From positions 5,213,501 to 5,277,500 of the forward strand of contig NZ_FXBL01000004.1 in the NCBI RefSeq assembly GCF_900177325.1: a stretch of 64,000 nt of DNA, in the 5' to 3' direction. The DNA is from Mesorhizobium australicum. GTDB taxonomy: Bacteria > Pseudomonadota > Alphaproteobacteria > Rhizobiales > Rhizobiaceae. The translations under genes were made by a program, and so were the position numbers. Positions 39,192 to 49,382 of the stretch are shown here, in pieces. Every line of letters begins with the position of its first letter. Position 1 is the first letter of the stretch. The notes under the pieces were generated by a model. It worked only from the letters and a program-made list of their open reading frames with translations, was not told the origin of the DNA and ran no database searches.

Positions 39192-40226
39192 ATGGAATAT
39201 CGTCGTCTCGGCGCATCCGGCCTGAAAGTGCCCGCGCTCTCCTTCGGCGCCGGCACGTTCGGCGGCTCCGGCCCGCTCTTTGGCCATTGGGGTACCAGCG
39301 ACGCCGCCGAGGCGCGGCGGCTGGTCGACATCTGCCTGGAGGCCGGCGTCAACCTGTTCGACACCGCCGACGTCTATTCGGCCGGCGCATCGGAAGAGGT
39401 GCTTGGGGCGGCGATCAAAGGCCGGCGCAACGAGGTGCTGATCTCGACCAAGACGTCGCTGCCGATGGGCGAGGGACCGAACGACGGCGGCTCGTCCCGC
39501 TCGCGCCTGATCAAGGCGGTGGAAGATGCGCTGCGCCGGCTCGGCACCGACTATATCGACCTGCTGCAGCTGCATGCCTTCGACGCCGGCACGCCGGTCG
39601 AAGAGGTCCTGTCGACGCTGGACGACCTGATACGCGCCGGCAAGCTGCGCTATGTCGGCGTCTCCAATTTCTCCGGCTGGCAGTTGATGAAGTCGCTCGG
39701 TCTCGCCGACCGGCACGGCTGGCCGCGCTACGTCGCCAACCAGGTCTATTATTCGCTGGTCGGGCGAGACTACGAATGGGAACTGATGCCGCTCGGGCTC
39801 GACCAGGGGGTGGGCGCGCTGGTGTGGAGCCCGCTCGGCTGGGGCCGGCTGACCGGCAAGGTCCGGCGCGGCCAGCCGCTGCCGGAGGGAAGCCGGCTGC
39901 ACGAGACCGCGAGCTTCGGCCCGCCGGTCGACGACGAGCATCTCTACCGCGTGGTCGATGCGCTCGACGAGGTCGCCCGGGAGACCGGCAGGACCGTGCC
40001 GCAGATCGCCATCAACTGGCTGCTGCGCCGCCCGACCGTGTCGTCCGTCATCATCGGCGCGCGCAACGAAGAACAGTTGCGCCAGAACCTCGGCGCGGTG
40101 GGCTGGTCGCTCGCGCCCGAGCACGTCGCGAAGCTCGATGCCGCGAGCGAGGTGACCGCGCCGTACCCCTATTTCCCCTACCGGCGGCAGGAGGGGTTCG
40201 CCCGGCTCAATCCGCCGGCGGTGTGA
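39192..40226 (+). CDS. aldo/keto reductase (copy 2)
   Basis: 344 residues. Same catalytic set as copy 1: LFDTADVYSAGASEE (Asp, Tyr), VLISTKTSLP (Lys), LLQLHAFD (His) and VIIGARNEEQLRQNLGAVGWSL for cofactor. The two reductases are clearly different paralogues and not a recent tandem copy. Cotranscription with the MFS gene is likely (55-bp gap), so it may reduce an exporter substrate. Confidence 0.93.
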   Translation: MEYRRLGASGLKVPALSFGAGTFGGSGPLFGHWGTSDAAEARRLVDICLEAGVNLFDTADVYSAGASEEVLGAAIKGRRNEVLISTKTSLPMGEGPNDGGSSRSRLIKAVEDALRRLGTDYIDLLQLHAFDAGTPVEEVLSTLDDLIRAGKLRYVGVSNFSGWQLMKSLGLADRHGWPRYVANQVYYSLVGRDYEWELMPLGLDQGVGALVWSPLGWGRLTGKVRRGQPLPEGSRLHETASFGPPVDDEHLYRVVDALDEVARETGRTVPQIAINWLLRRPTVSSVIIGARNEEQLRQNLGAVGWSLAPEHVAKLDAASEVTAPYPYFPYRRQEGFARLNPPAV

Positions 40227-40266
40227 CGGGACGGCGGGGCCCGCTTGCCGGACCCGGCCGCGCCGT

Positions 40267-40539
40267 TCAGTGCAGCAGGATCTCGCCGTCGACCATCCGC
40301 CATTCCGACGGCGAGATCAGCTTCTTGTGCGTGTAGCGGATCGAGTGCAGCGGGCCTTCAAGCTTCGCGCGCCAGAATTCGAGAAAGCTGTTCAGCACCG
40401 GGAATTTCGGCGCCAGGTCGTAGTCCTGCCAGAGATAGGTTTGCAGGACGCCCGGGTGGTCGGGCATCCGGTAGAGGATTTCGGCCGTCGTCAGGCCGTA
40501 GCCCCTGAGCATCAGTTCGAGTTCCGTCGTGTCGCGCAT
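40267..40539 (-). CDS. usg: Usg family protein
   Basis: 90 residues. The nearly invariant pattern LELMLRGYGLTTAEILYRMPDHP, LQTYLWQDYDLAPKFP, WRAKLEGPLHSI and EWRMVDGEILLH identifies rhizobial Usg. Its biochemical role is unknown. Stop-to-stop with aldo/keto reductase 2 and 311 bp from acsA. Confidence 0.9.
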   Translation of the reverse strand: MRDTTELELMLRGYGLTTAEILYRMPDHPGVLQTYLWQDYDLAPKFPVLNSFLEFWRAKLEGPLHSIRYTHKKLISPSEWRMVDGEILLH

Positions 40540-40605
40540 GCTTGGCCCCGTATGTTTCTCCTTCCTCCCAACGCGAAACTGTGCGCGCGGATCGTTACCC
40601 GTCTA

Positions 40606-40784
40606 TTGACATTTTCGTGAAGCAAGCAGATTTAACCAATGAATCCAGATAGTTAGCAGCACATCACCTTGAGTGCTGCCAACGCAGGCCGCATCCCCGC
40701 GCACCCGCAGTGCGTCAAGCCGCCGCGCGAATCCAAGGTCTAATGTTGCCGCTCCGCCCGAATTGCTAATAATGCGCCCGAATT
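40606..40784 (+). promoter_or_regulatory. acsA upstream region: promoter-like and repeat elements
   Basis: The 311-bp gap 40540-40850 has no gene. It holds TTGACA at 40606-40611 with a weak -10 (GATTTA) 17 bp later, a hairpin GCAGCAC/GTGCTGC (40656-40662 and 40673-40679), and the direct repeat CGCCCGAATT at 40755-40764 and 40775-40784. The 20-bp period of the direct repeat places both copies on one face of the helix, so it may be an operator for acetate-linked control of acsA. Confidence 0.4.
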
Positions 40785-40850
40785 CGCGGATGCTGAGACC
40801 GCGAAGCCGCCGGCGCTCAGCCGGTGTGTGACCAGTCCGGGGAGGAAAGC

Positions 40851-42806
<1,956 letters not shown>

Positions 42807-42833
42807 GAAGACGACACAGCCCACCCCGCGCGC

Positions 42834-42990
42834 CGTCATCCTCGGGCCTGTCCCGAGGATCTACTGCGAGTCGCGGGTGACCGAAAACCGGTCCGGCCAG
42901 CCCGCGGATGTCCATAGATCAGCGGGGCAAGCTAACGATATTGCTTGATTTTCAGCGGCGTAGATCCTCGGGACAGGCCCGAGGATGACG
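42834..42990. repeat. REP-type perfect inverted pair
   Basis: The 30-bp arms at 42834-42863 and 42961-42990 are exact reverse complements with a 97-bp spacer. Each arm contains CCTCGGG-N5-CCCGAGG. It matches the family seen at 29894-30018. The spacer has no ORF. It lies between acsA and the cupin gene. Confidence 0.8.
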
Positions 42991-43096
42991 CCCCTGGACG
43001 GGTTTCGCGTCTCGAACATCTGCGTCAATGTCCCTTTTGCAACCCAGCCTTGAGAACCGACCCCGAACCATCCGCCCGGCCACCGCGTTGTCCCGC

Positions 43097-43633
43097 ATGA
43101 CCTCCCCCGCCACCCCCAACCCCGCCGCCCAACTCCTCGCCCTGCGCATCTCCGCAAACGGCGGCACCCCCAACAACGACCGCCACCCCGCGATCGTCGC
43201 CCGCGGCGCGATCCGTCCCTCGCCTGAAGATCCCGACGGCTCCATCCGCCGCCTGTTCGAGGCGAACGCCTGGCGCGGCACGTGGACCTGGCAGGTCTTC
43301 CGCTACCACCACTATCACCCCGACGCCTTCGAGGTTCTCGGCGTGGCCACCGGCTCGGCGGTGCTGGTCATCGGCGGCGAGGCGGGCCGCCGGCTGGAGG
43401 TCGAGGCCGGCGACGTGCTGCTGCTTCCGCCGGGCTGGGGCCACTGCATGTTGTCCTCATCCCCCGACTTCGCCATCTGCGGCGCCTATCCGCCGGGGCA
43501 GGAGGACTACACGGTGCGGCGGGCGAGCGAGGGATATGACGAGGGCGTGATTGCGCAGATCGCTGCGGTGCCCCTGCCGGAGATGGACCCGGTGTTCGGC
43601 AAAGCCGGGAAGCTGCTTGACGGCATGAAGTAA
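43097..43633 (+). CDS. cupin-domain protein
   Basis: 178 residues from ATG 43097; an ATG at 43028 is in frame but gives an implausible N-terminus. The cupin barrel is clear: HHYHPDAFEVLGVATGSAVLVIGGEAGRRLEVEAGDVLLLPPGWGHCML carries the His/Glu-type metal-binding motif 1 and the PxGxxH-like motif 2. The usual substrate is unknown. Its 3-prime end is overlapped by 127 bp by the opposing minus-strand ORF. Confidence 0.85.
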   Translation: MTSPATPNPAAQLLALRISANGGTPNNDRHPAIVARGAIRPSPEDPDGSIRRLFEANAWRGTWTWQVFRYHHYHPDAFEVLGVATGSAVLVIGGEAGRRLEVEAGDVLLLPPGWGHCMLSSSPDFAICGAYPPGQEDYTVRRASEGYDEGVIAQIAAVPLPEMDPVFGKAGKLLDGMK

Positions 43634-43971
43634 GTGATCAGTCCCGGCTTTGCCCACGCGACAGTCCAACTCCGTTCGAAAGCGGGAAGGACGACCTTAT
43701 CCCTCCAGCCAGCGAAAAATCCCGGCAACCGTTCGAGCGCCATCAGGACTTCGTCAGATCCGGCAATCTTTTCATGAAGCGTCCAAACGCTTCCGTCGGA
43801 CATTTTGAGATCGAAGCAGATCAGGTCCGTGGTGATCTCGTCACGCTTGTACGCCGCGATTTCCACGATATTGGCGAATGCCCACCGATTCTGGGGAACG
43901 CCGCCCTCTGATAGAACGATCTCGTTATTCTCGACAGCAGGACCGGGGAGAGTCGCCTCCACATGCCTCAA
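43507..43971 (-). CDS. unrecognised protein downstream of ccdB, C-terminally extended
   Basis: 154 residues if started at TTG 43971, overlapping the ccdB stop; GTG 43962 is an alternative. The first ~105 residues look like a genuine small protein (WAFANIVEIAAYKRDEITTDLICFDLKMSDG, then ERLPGFFAGWRDKVVLPAFERSWTVAW), a pattern known in hypothetical proteins that normally end near here. The remaining ~50 residues run antisense through the cupin stop and end, and look random, suggesting loss of the original stop. Tightly coupled to ccdB. Function unknown. Confidence 0.55.
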   Translation of the reverse strand: MRHVEATLPGPAVENNEIVLSEGGVPQNRWAFANIVEIAAYKRDEITTDLICFDLKMSDGSVWTLHEKIAGSDEVLMALERLPGFFAGWRDKVVLPAFERSWTVAWAKPGLITYFMPSSSFPALPNTGSISGRGTAAICAITPSSYPSLARRTV

Positions 43972-44273
43972 AAACCCTGATGAAGAAAATCCAAAGCTGC
44001 AACGATCTCATCCCTATGCGCCGAGAGATTTGCGATTGGACGGCCACGCAGAGCGCTCAGAGGCACGGAAACTGCGTGCTGGGGATGGAGCACATACCTG
44101 CGGTCGCCAACCGGAAATACCGGGTTGAGACGGAGCAGTGGCCGCAGCTTCGGGTGATCCGGCATGAGTGGCAGGCAAAAGCGGACATGAAGGCGTTCGA
44201 AAATATCCGCCTGCATGATCATGAGAAGATTTTCAGCGCCTCTCGGATCGGGAAAGACGTCGAAGCGCGTCAC
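43968..44273 (-). CDS. ccdB: CcdB-family toxin
   Basis: 101 residues. RFDVFPDPRGAENLLMIMQADIFERLHVRFCLPLMP, then LRLNPVFPVGDRRYVLHPQHAVSVPLSAL and the C-terminal VAALDFLHQGF follow plasmid CcdB closely, including the Ile/Phe end that contacts GyrA. It probably poisons DNA gyrase. The start overlaps the ccdA stop by 4 nt (ATGA), the classic coupled arrangement. Confidence 0.93.
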   Translation of the reverse strand: MTRFDVFPDPRGAENLLMIMQADIFERLHVRFCLPLMPDHPKLRPLLRLNPVFPVGDRRYVLHPQHAVSVPLSALRGRPIANLSAHRDEIVAALDFLHQGF

Positions 44274-44515
44274 TCGAAGCCCCGAAACTCGGAAAACGGC
44301 AGTCCATGTTCCGCGAAATAGCGATTGTGCTCTTCAATCGCTTCACGATTCTCTTCCAGCCAAAGCTCCGACTTTCTGGCAGCAACCGCTTTGGCCAGCC
44401 CTTCCTCGGCAATCTTCGAAACATTGAGGCCGAGTTCCTTCGCCTCGGCAATCAGCCGCTGGTCCAAGGACAGGTTCGTCGCCTTGCGTTGCGGCTTAGG
44501 TGCTTTCGTCAACAT
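44270..44515 (-). CDS. ccdA: CcdA-family antitoxin
   Basis: 81 residues from the second ATG (44515), which has GGAG 7 nt upstream; the ATG at 44521 adds two residues. N-terminal ribbon-helix-helix (RKATNLSLDQRLIAEAKELGLNVSKIAEEGL) for DNA binding, C-terminal acidic tail (WLEENREAIEEHNRYFAEHGLPFSEFRGF) for binding CcdB. Preceded by a 21-bp palindrome and by a second CcdA-like gene. Confidence 0.93.
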   Translation of the reverse strand: MLTKAPKPQRKATNLSLDQRLIAEAKELGLNVSKIAEEGLAKAVAARKSELWLEENREAIEEHNRYFAEHGLPFSEFRGFE

Positions 44516-44526
44516 GAGCATCTCCT

Positions 44527-44547
44527 ATGCGCATAGGATATGCGCAT
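44527..44547. promoter_or_regulatory. operator-like palindrome before ccdA
   Basis: ATGCGCAT (44527-44534), a 5-bp gap and ATGCGCAT (44540-44547). Each half is itself palindromic. The site ends 11 bp from the ccdA start. An equivalent site with the same spacing and distance lies before the orphan antitoxin. CcdA is known to autoregulate, so this is the likely operator. Confidence 0.6.
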
Positions 44548-44590
44548 GTATCTTCGCCTGCAAGGATTTAGGCAACGCCGAAACCAATCA

Positions 44591-44833
44591 TCAGAACAAC
44601 CGGTATTTCTCTAGCGGCAGCCCGTTCTCGCGCACCCATTCGTTCATGCTCTCCAGCGCCTCGCGATTCTCTTCCTTCCAGCGGCGGTTCTTTTCCGCCC
44701 GCACGGCATCGGAGATCGCCTCGTCGACAATCCGCGAAACGTCGAGTCCAACCGCCTTCGCCTCGGCGACGACCCGCTCATCCAGCGACAGCTTCGTCGC
44801 CCTGCGCCTCGGCTCTGGCATCTTCGTCGGCAT
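44591..44833 (-). CDS. orphan second CcdA-like antitoxin
   Basis: 80 residues from ATG 44833 (GGAGG 5 nt upstream). About half of the residues match the adjacent CcdA (RRRATKLSLDERVVAEAKAVGLDVSRIVDEAI and WKEENREALESMNEWVRENGLPLEKYRLF). No toxin gene lies between it and ccdA, only 43 bp to the next operator. It may be an orphan antitoxin, an anti-addiction element or a regulator of the same promoter family. Confidence 0.88.
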   Translation of the reverse strand: MPTKMPEPRRRATKLSLDERVVAEAKAVGLDVSRIVDEAISDAVRAEKNRRWKEENREALESMNEWVRENGLPLEKYRLF

Positions 44834-44844
44834 GCACGCCTCCA

Positions 44845-44865
44845 ATGCGCACACGGTATGTGCAT
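44845..44865. promoter_or_regulatory. operator-like palindrome before the orphan ccdA
   Basis: ATGCGCAC (44845-44852), 5 bp, ATGTGCAT (44858-44865). The same 8-5-8 layout as 44527-44547, and exactly the same 11-bp distance to the start codon. This suggests duplication of a promoter-antitoxin unit and possible cross-binding. Confidence 0.6.
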
Positions 44866-45052
44866 GCTCCCTGCTCCGCAATCGCCGCACGATGCACACA
44901 AACCCCACCCGGTGGATCGATTTCCATCGAACTTCGCCTACTCACGCAACAACCCATTGTTTCTGCTCGCTATCTGCCCTTTCCGATTCATTCTTTATCC
45001 CCGCTTTCCGGGGCCGGCTTAGAATCGCCTCCGCTTGTCGAAAGGGCGCGGA

Positions 45053-45775
45053 ATGGACTGGGACGAAATCATCGACCGACAGCTTTCCGGCCTGAAGCGG
45101 ATCCTCGCCATGCTCGTCGCGATCGCCTCCGTGGGCGCGGGCGGCACGACGCTCAGGCGTCGGGCCTATTACGGCGTGCTCCGGCTGCTGCGGCCCGCCG
45201 AATCCGCTGCGCGCAGGCTGGTCATCATCGCCGCGCGCGACCTCGTCGTCGCCCTCCCGCCGCGCCGGCCGGCGCGTCCGCGGCCGAAGCGCAGGTCGAT
45301 CTATGTGCGCCCCGGCGGCACCGGCGTCGTCGTTCCGTACGGCACCCCGATGCCGGATGCCCGCCCGCCCAGCCAAACCCCCGGCTTTCGCCTCTTCGAC
45401 CCGCCCTACCGGATCGTCCTGCGCCGTTCGCCGCCGAGAACCTCCGTGCCGCGTATCGCGTTCTTCGGCTGGGACGGGCCGAGCCGGTCGCCGGGGCCAG
45501 CTCCCCGTTCAGACACGGTCGATACGACCCGGCTCAACCTCCGCATCGCCGCCCTCGGCCGTGTCCTCCACGATCTGCCCAGCCAGGCGCTTCGCTTCGC
45601 GCGCTGGAAGGCCCGCCGGGCCGCGGGCCGGGTTCCCTGGCGCTGGCCGCTCCGGCGCGGCTCCATCCCCGGGATGTCCCGCGCGCGGGTCATGCGGCGG
45701 GACGGCGAAATGGGCGAGATCCTCGATGATACGGATTACTTCGCGAAGATGGTGCTGAGCGCCGACACGTCCTGA
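45053..45775 (+). CDS. protein of unknown function, Arg/Pro-rich
   Basis: 240 residues from ATG 45053 (GCGGA upstream). An N-terminal hydrophobic segment (about 14-32, LKRILAMLVAIASVGAGG) suggests one membrane helix. The rest is rich in Arg and Pro; RLFDPPYRIVLRRSPPRTSVPRIAFFGW looks conserved-domain-like but I do not recognise it. Only the C-terminal ~30 residues are acidic. Function unknown. Confidence 0.7.
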   Translation: MDWDEIIDRQLSGLKRILAMLVAIASVGAGGTTLRRRAYYGVLRLLRPAESAARRLVIIAARDLVVALPPRRPARPRPKRRSIYVRPGGTGVVVPYGTPMPDARPPSQTPGFRLFDPPYRIVLRRSPPRTSVPRIAFFGWDGPSRSPGPAPRSDTVDTTRLNLRIAALGRVLHDLPSQALRFARWKARRAAGRVPWRWPLRRGSIPGMSRARVMRRDGEMGEILDDTDYFAKMVLSADTS

Positions 45776-45888
45776 ACGCACCGCCGGCCTGTTCCGGATT
45801 CGATGTCGGGCGTCGTTCGCGGCTGTCGCCGAACGCGTCCGCGCGCCTCTGCTTCCGGGCGGGTCCCGTTGCTTCGCAACTCCCGCCC

Positions 45889-46027
45889 GTTCGACGCCTA
45901 TGAAAGGTCCACCGGACCTTTCATTCCGCCTGCGGCAGACCGGGCTATCTGCCCTCGGCTATGGCCTCGGGCGTTCGACGCCTATGAAAGGTCCACCGGA
46001 CCTTTCATTCTGCCTGCGGCAGACCGG
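45889..46027. repeat. 55-bp direct repeat containing hairpins
   Basis: Copies at 45889-45943 and 45973-46027 (84 bp period) differ at one base. Each contains a perfect hairpin, TGAAAGGTCC-acc-GGACCTTTCA (45901-45923 and 45985-46007). A further hairpin with GGGCGGG/CCCGCCC arms lies at 45857-45888. They lie between convergent genes and may serve as transcription terminators for both. Confidence 0.75.
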
Positions 46028-46031
46028 CGTC

Positions 46032-47846
46032 TCACCCCTCGATCTCCTCGCGCAGCATCTCCAGCTCGAGCCATTCCTCTTCTAGGGCATGGAGCGCGGC
46101 GCGCTCGGCGTCGAGGCTGGCGGCGATCTTCTGGAAGCCGGTAGGATCCTTCGAGAACAGCGCCGGATCGGCGAGCTTCGTCTCCAGCGCCGCGATCTTC
46201 GCGCCCGCCTCCTCCATCTTCTTCGGCAGGTTTTCGAGCGCGAACTTCTGCTTGTAGGAGAGCTTCTTCGACGACGGCTTCGCCGCCTGCGGAGCGGATA
46301 TGGCGGCCGTCTCCTCCTTCGCCGCCTTCTCCCTGCCGCCTCGTCGTTCGAACGTCTTCGATCCGCGCTGCGCCAGCATGTCGGCATAGCCGCCGGCATA
46401 TTCGACCCAGCGCCCGTCGCCCTCCGGCGCGATCGTGCTCGTCACCGTCCTGTCGAGGAAGTCGCGGTCGTGGCTGACGAGGATCACGGTTCCCGCGAAC
46501 CCGGCCACCAGCTCCTGCAGCAGGTCCAGCGTCTCCATGTCGAGGTCGTTGGTCGGCTCGTCCAGCACCAGAAGGTTCGCCGGCTGCGCGAGAATCCGCG
46601 CCAGCATCAGCCGCGCCCGCTCGCCGCCCGAGAGTTCCCGCACCGGCGTCCGCATCTGCTCCGGCTTGAACAGAAAATCCTTCATGTAGGAAGCGACGTG
46701 CTTGTCCTGCCCGTTCACCGTCAGGCTCTCGCCGCGCCCGCGCGTCAGGTAGTGCGCCAGCGTCTCGTCCGGATCGAGCGACTCCCGCTTCTGGTCCAGC
46801 GTCGCGATCTCCAGGTTGACGCCCAGCCGCACCGTGCCCGCATCCGGGGCCAGGTCGCCGATCAGCATCCTGAGCAGCGTCGTCTTGCCCGCGCCGTTGG
46901 GCCCGACGAGGCCGATCCGGTCGCCGCGATTGATGCGGATGGAGAAATCCCGCACCACGTCGACGCCGTCATAGGCCTTGGCGATCCCCTTCGCCTCGAT
47001 CACCAGCTTGCCGCTCTCGGCCGCGTCGCTCGCCGCCATCTTCGCCACGCCCTCGGCGCCGCGATGGGTGCGGTGCTTCTGCCGCATCGACTGCAGCTCG
47101 CCCAGCCGGCGCATGTTGCGCTTGCGCCGCGCCGTCACGCCGTAGCGCAGCCAGTGCTCCTCGCGCACGATCTGCCGGCCGAGCTTGTGCTGGTCGCGTT
47201 CCTCTTCCTCCAGCACCTGGTCGCGCCATTCCTCGAAATGCGCAAAGCCCCGGTCCAGCCGCTTCGTCTGCCCCCGGTCGAGCCAGATCGTCGCCCGCGA
47301 CACCCGTTCGAGAAACCGCCGGTCGTGCGAGATCAGCACGATCGCCGATTTCGACCGCTGCAGCTCGTCTTCCAGCCATTCGATCGTCGCGAGGTCGAGA
47401 TGGTTGGTCGGCTCGTCCAGCAAAAGGATGTCCGGCTCCGGCGCCAGCACCCGGGCAAGTGCGGCCCGCCGCGCCTCGCCGCCCGACAGCGTCGTCGGGT
47501 CTTCCTCGCCGGTCAGCCCGAGATGTTCCAGCAGATAGGTGACGCGGTGCGGATCGTCCGCCGGCCCCCGCCCCGCCTCGGCATAGGCCCGCACCGTGGC
47601 GAACCCGTCGAAGTCCGGCGCCTGCGGCAGGTATCGTATGGTGGCCGAGGGATGCCGGAACACCTCGCCGTCCTGCGCCTCGACAAGCCCCGCCGCGACC
47701 TTCAGCAGCGTCGACTTGCCCGACCCGTTGCGCCCCACCAGCGCGATCCGGTCGCCCGCCGTCACTGACAGGTCCGCCCCGTCGAGCAGCGGCGTGCCGC
47801 CGAAGGTCAGCCGGATGGCGTCAAGCTTGAGAAGAGGAGGTGCCAT
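46032..47846 (-). CDS. uup: ABC-F family ATPase (Uup-like)
   Basis: 604 residues from ATG 47846; longer in-frame starts upstream have no support. Two ABC domains: Walker A GRNGSGKST (about 36) and GPNGAGKTT (about 325); signatures LSGGEARRAALARVL and LSGGERARLMLARIL; Walker B LLLDEPTNHLD and LVLDEPTNDLD. No membrane domain. The C-terminal ~90 residues are a coiled coil as in Uup. ABC-F proteins act on the ribosome; Uup also affects DNA recombination. Coupled by 1 nt to thiN. Confidence 0.9.
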   Translation of the reverse strand: MAPPLLKLDAIRLTFGGTPLLDGADLSVTAGDRIALVGRNGSGKSTLLKVAAGLVEAQDGEVFRHPSATIRYLPQAPDFDGFATVRAYAEAGRGPADDPHRVTYLLEHLGLTGEEDPTTLSGGEARRAALARVLAPEPDILLLDEPTNHLDLATIEWLEDELQRSKSAIVLISHDRRFLERVSRATIWLDRGQTKRLDRGFAHFEEWRDQVLEEEERDQHKLGRQIVREEHWLRYGVTARRKRNMRRLGELQSMRQKHRTHRGAEGVAKMAASDAAESGKLVIEAKGIAKAYDGVDVVRDFSIRINRGDRIGLVGPNGAGKTTLLRMLIGDLAPDAGTVRLGVNLEIATLDQKRESLDPDETLAHYLTRGRGESLTVNGQDKHVASYMKDFLFKPEQMRTPVRELSGGERARLMLARILAQPANLLVLDEPTNDLDMETLDLLQELVAGFAGTVILVSHDRDFLDRTVTSTIAPEGDGRWVEYAGGYADMLAQRGSKTFERRGGREKAAKEETAAISAPQAAKPSSKKLSYKQKFALENLPKKMEEAGAKIAALETKLADPALFSKDPTGFQKIAASLDAERAALHALEEEWLELEMLREEIEG

Positions 47847-48487
47847 CAGGAAACAGGATCCAGAGGTTGTGCAACCAGCAGCGCCCGGCCCTTGCCGAGA
47901 ACCACGCCGAGCGGGCCGGTCACCCGGTTGGAGATGGTGAGCGACGAGCCAAACTCCATATGGATACGGTCGAGCGGCCACTCCGCTCCCTCGATGCTCA
48001 GCCCCTCGAGATCGGTGAAGCCGAGGATCGAGAACAGCGTGCCATAGGCATAGTCATAGGCGTTGGCGCCCGGCAGCACCGGCCGCCCTTCCTGCGCGCC
48101 GCTGGATAGCGTCACGTCGAGGCCGCGCTCGGCCAGCCGCACGGCGAGCGCCAGGTGCAGGAACTCGTGGTCGGTCCGGTTTCCCCCGAACGCGCCGAGG
48201 ATGACGAGCGAGGACGCCCCTCTCGCGATGGCGATGTCGATCGCCAGCTCCCCGTCCGTCTTGTCCTTTGCGGCGGGAAAGGTCTCGCGCGGCACGTCGC
48301 GATGCATCTCGAAATCGTCGGCGGAAGAAGAATCGAAGTCGCCGACCCACAGCTCCGGCACGATGCCGAGTGCCGCCGCATGGCGTATGCCGGAATCAGC
48401 CGCGATGACGCGGCCGCCCGCCGACAGCGCGGCAACACGCGGCGTCACGGTCAGCTCGCCGCCGAGAAGGATCACGAACGTGCTCAT
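47846..48487 (-). CDS. thiamine pyrophosphokinase
   Basis: 213 residues. Transfers pyrophosphate from ATP to thiamine. VGDFDSSSADDF (about 50-61) is the diagnostic DFDS motif, KDKTDGELAI (about 72) and GAFGGNRTDHEFLHL (about 95) are the other conserved blocks; the C-terminal beta-sandwich ends LTISNRVTGPLGVVLGKG. Stop overlaps the uup start (TGATG). Confidence 0.92.
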   Translation of the reverse strand: MSTFVILLGGELTVTPRVAALSAGGRVIAADSGIRHAAALGIVPELWVGDFDSSSADDFEMHRDVPRETFPAAKDKTDGELAIDIAIARGASSLVILGAFGGNRTDHEFLHLALAVRLAERGLDVTLSSGAQEGRPVLPGANAYDYAYGTLFSILGFTDLEGLSIEGAEWPLDRIHMEFGSSLTISNRVTGPLGVVLGKGRALLVAQPLDPVS

Positions 48488-48584
48488 GCGGCGCGCTCTA
48501 TCACGCGCTGGCGCGGAAGCGATAGCCCGCGACGCAACCAAGCGCCGGGCTGGCGCATTCACGCTCCACACCGGAGACCACTGC

Positions 48585-49157
48585 ATGGAAAGCCTGATCG
48601 ACGAGTTCGGCCACTCTACCTACACGTCGTTTCCGGTCGTCATCGCCCGGCTTCTGCTCGCCGCCGTGTTCGGCGCCGCGATCGGCTTCGAGCGCGAATG
48701 GCGCGCGCGACCCGCCGGGCTGCGCACCCACATCCTCGTCTGCGTGGCCGCCGCCACCTTCGCGATCCTCACCACGGAGATCGTGCACGCACCCATGTTC
48801 ACCACCGACATGATCAAGGACGCGGTGAAGGTCGACCCCATCCGCGTGGTCGAGGCGGTGACGGCCGGCGTCGCCTTCCTCGCCGCTGGCGTGGTCATCT
48901 TCACCAGGGGCGAGGTGCACGGGCTGACAACCGGCGCAGGCATGTGGCTCGCCGGCGCGATCGGCGTCGCCTGCGGCCTGGGCTTCTGGCAGATCGCCCT
49001 GCTGGCGACGATCATCGCCCTGGTCGTCTTGGGCCTGATGCAGGCGCTGGAGATGAAGCTCGACATCGACGGGGGAAGCGATCCGATCAAACGTCCTTCG
49101 GCACGGAAGAAAGAGCAAAAGAGGGACGATCCGGCCCATGACGAAACAGTCCGCTGA
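48585..49157 (+). CDS. MgtC/SapB family membrane protein
   Basis: 190 residues with four predicted helices (about 19-37, 49-67, 90-108, 118-155). GAAIGFEREWRARPAGLRTHILVCVAAATFAIL is the conserved N-terminal MgtC block. MgtC proteins influence magnesium and phosphate physiology; the short form here has a basic tail in place of the C-terminal ACT-like domain. Divergent from thiN. Confidence 0.92.
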   Translation: MESLIDEFGHSTYTSFPVVIARLLLAAVFGAAIGFEREWRARPAGLRTHILVCVAAATFAILTTEIVHAPMFTTDMIKDAVKVDPIRVVEAVTAGVAFLAAGVVIFTRGEVHGLTTGAGMWLAGAIGVACGLGFWQIALLATIIALVVLGLMQALEMKLDIDGGSDPIKRPSARKKEQKRDDPAHDETVR

Positions 49158-49382
49158 CGCGAAGCTGTGAATTGCCCAATTCTCCGCGCGGTGGTATGAG
49201 CCGGCGCATGGAATGCCTGTTCGGAAATCCGAGCTACAGACAGTTCACGCTGCAGGACCGCAAGCGCCTGCCGGCGCGCTTCTATTCGGCCATTTCCGGC
49301 GCGATGACCTGCCGACTTCGGTGACCGGCCGCGGCACAGCCGCCCCTCACCGCATTCCAAGCTCCAGCCACGGATAAAAGCC

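Noticed and set aside
46089..47768. 559-codon plus-strand frame opposite uup
   Set aside because: Antisense to two intact ABC domains; Arg/His/Gln-rich composition.
49196..49324. 42-codon ORF upstream of leuC
   Set aside because: Plausible start but no convincing Shine-Dalgarno and no recognisable homology; kept only as a possibility.
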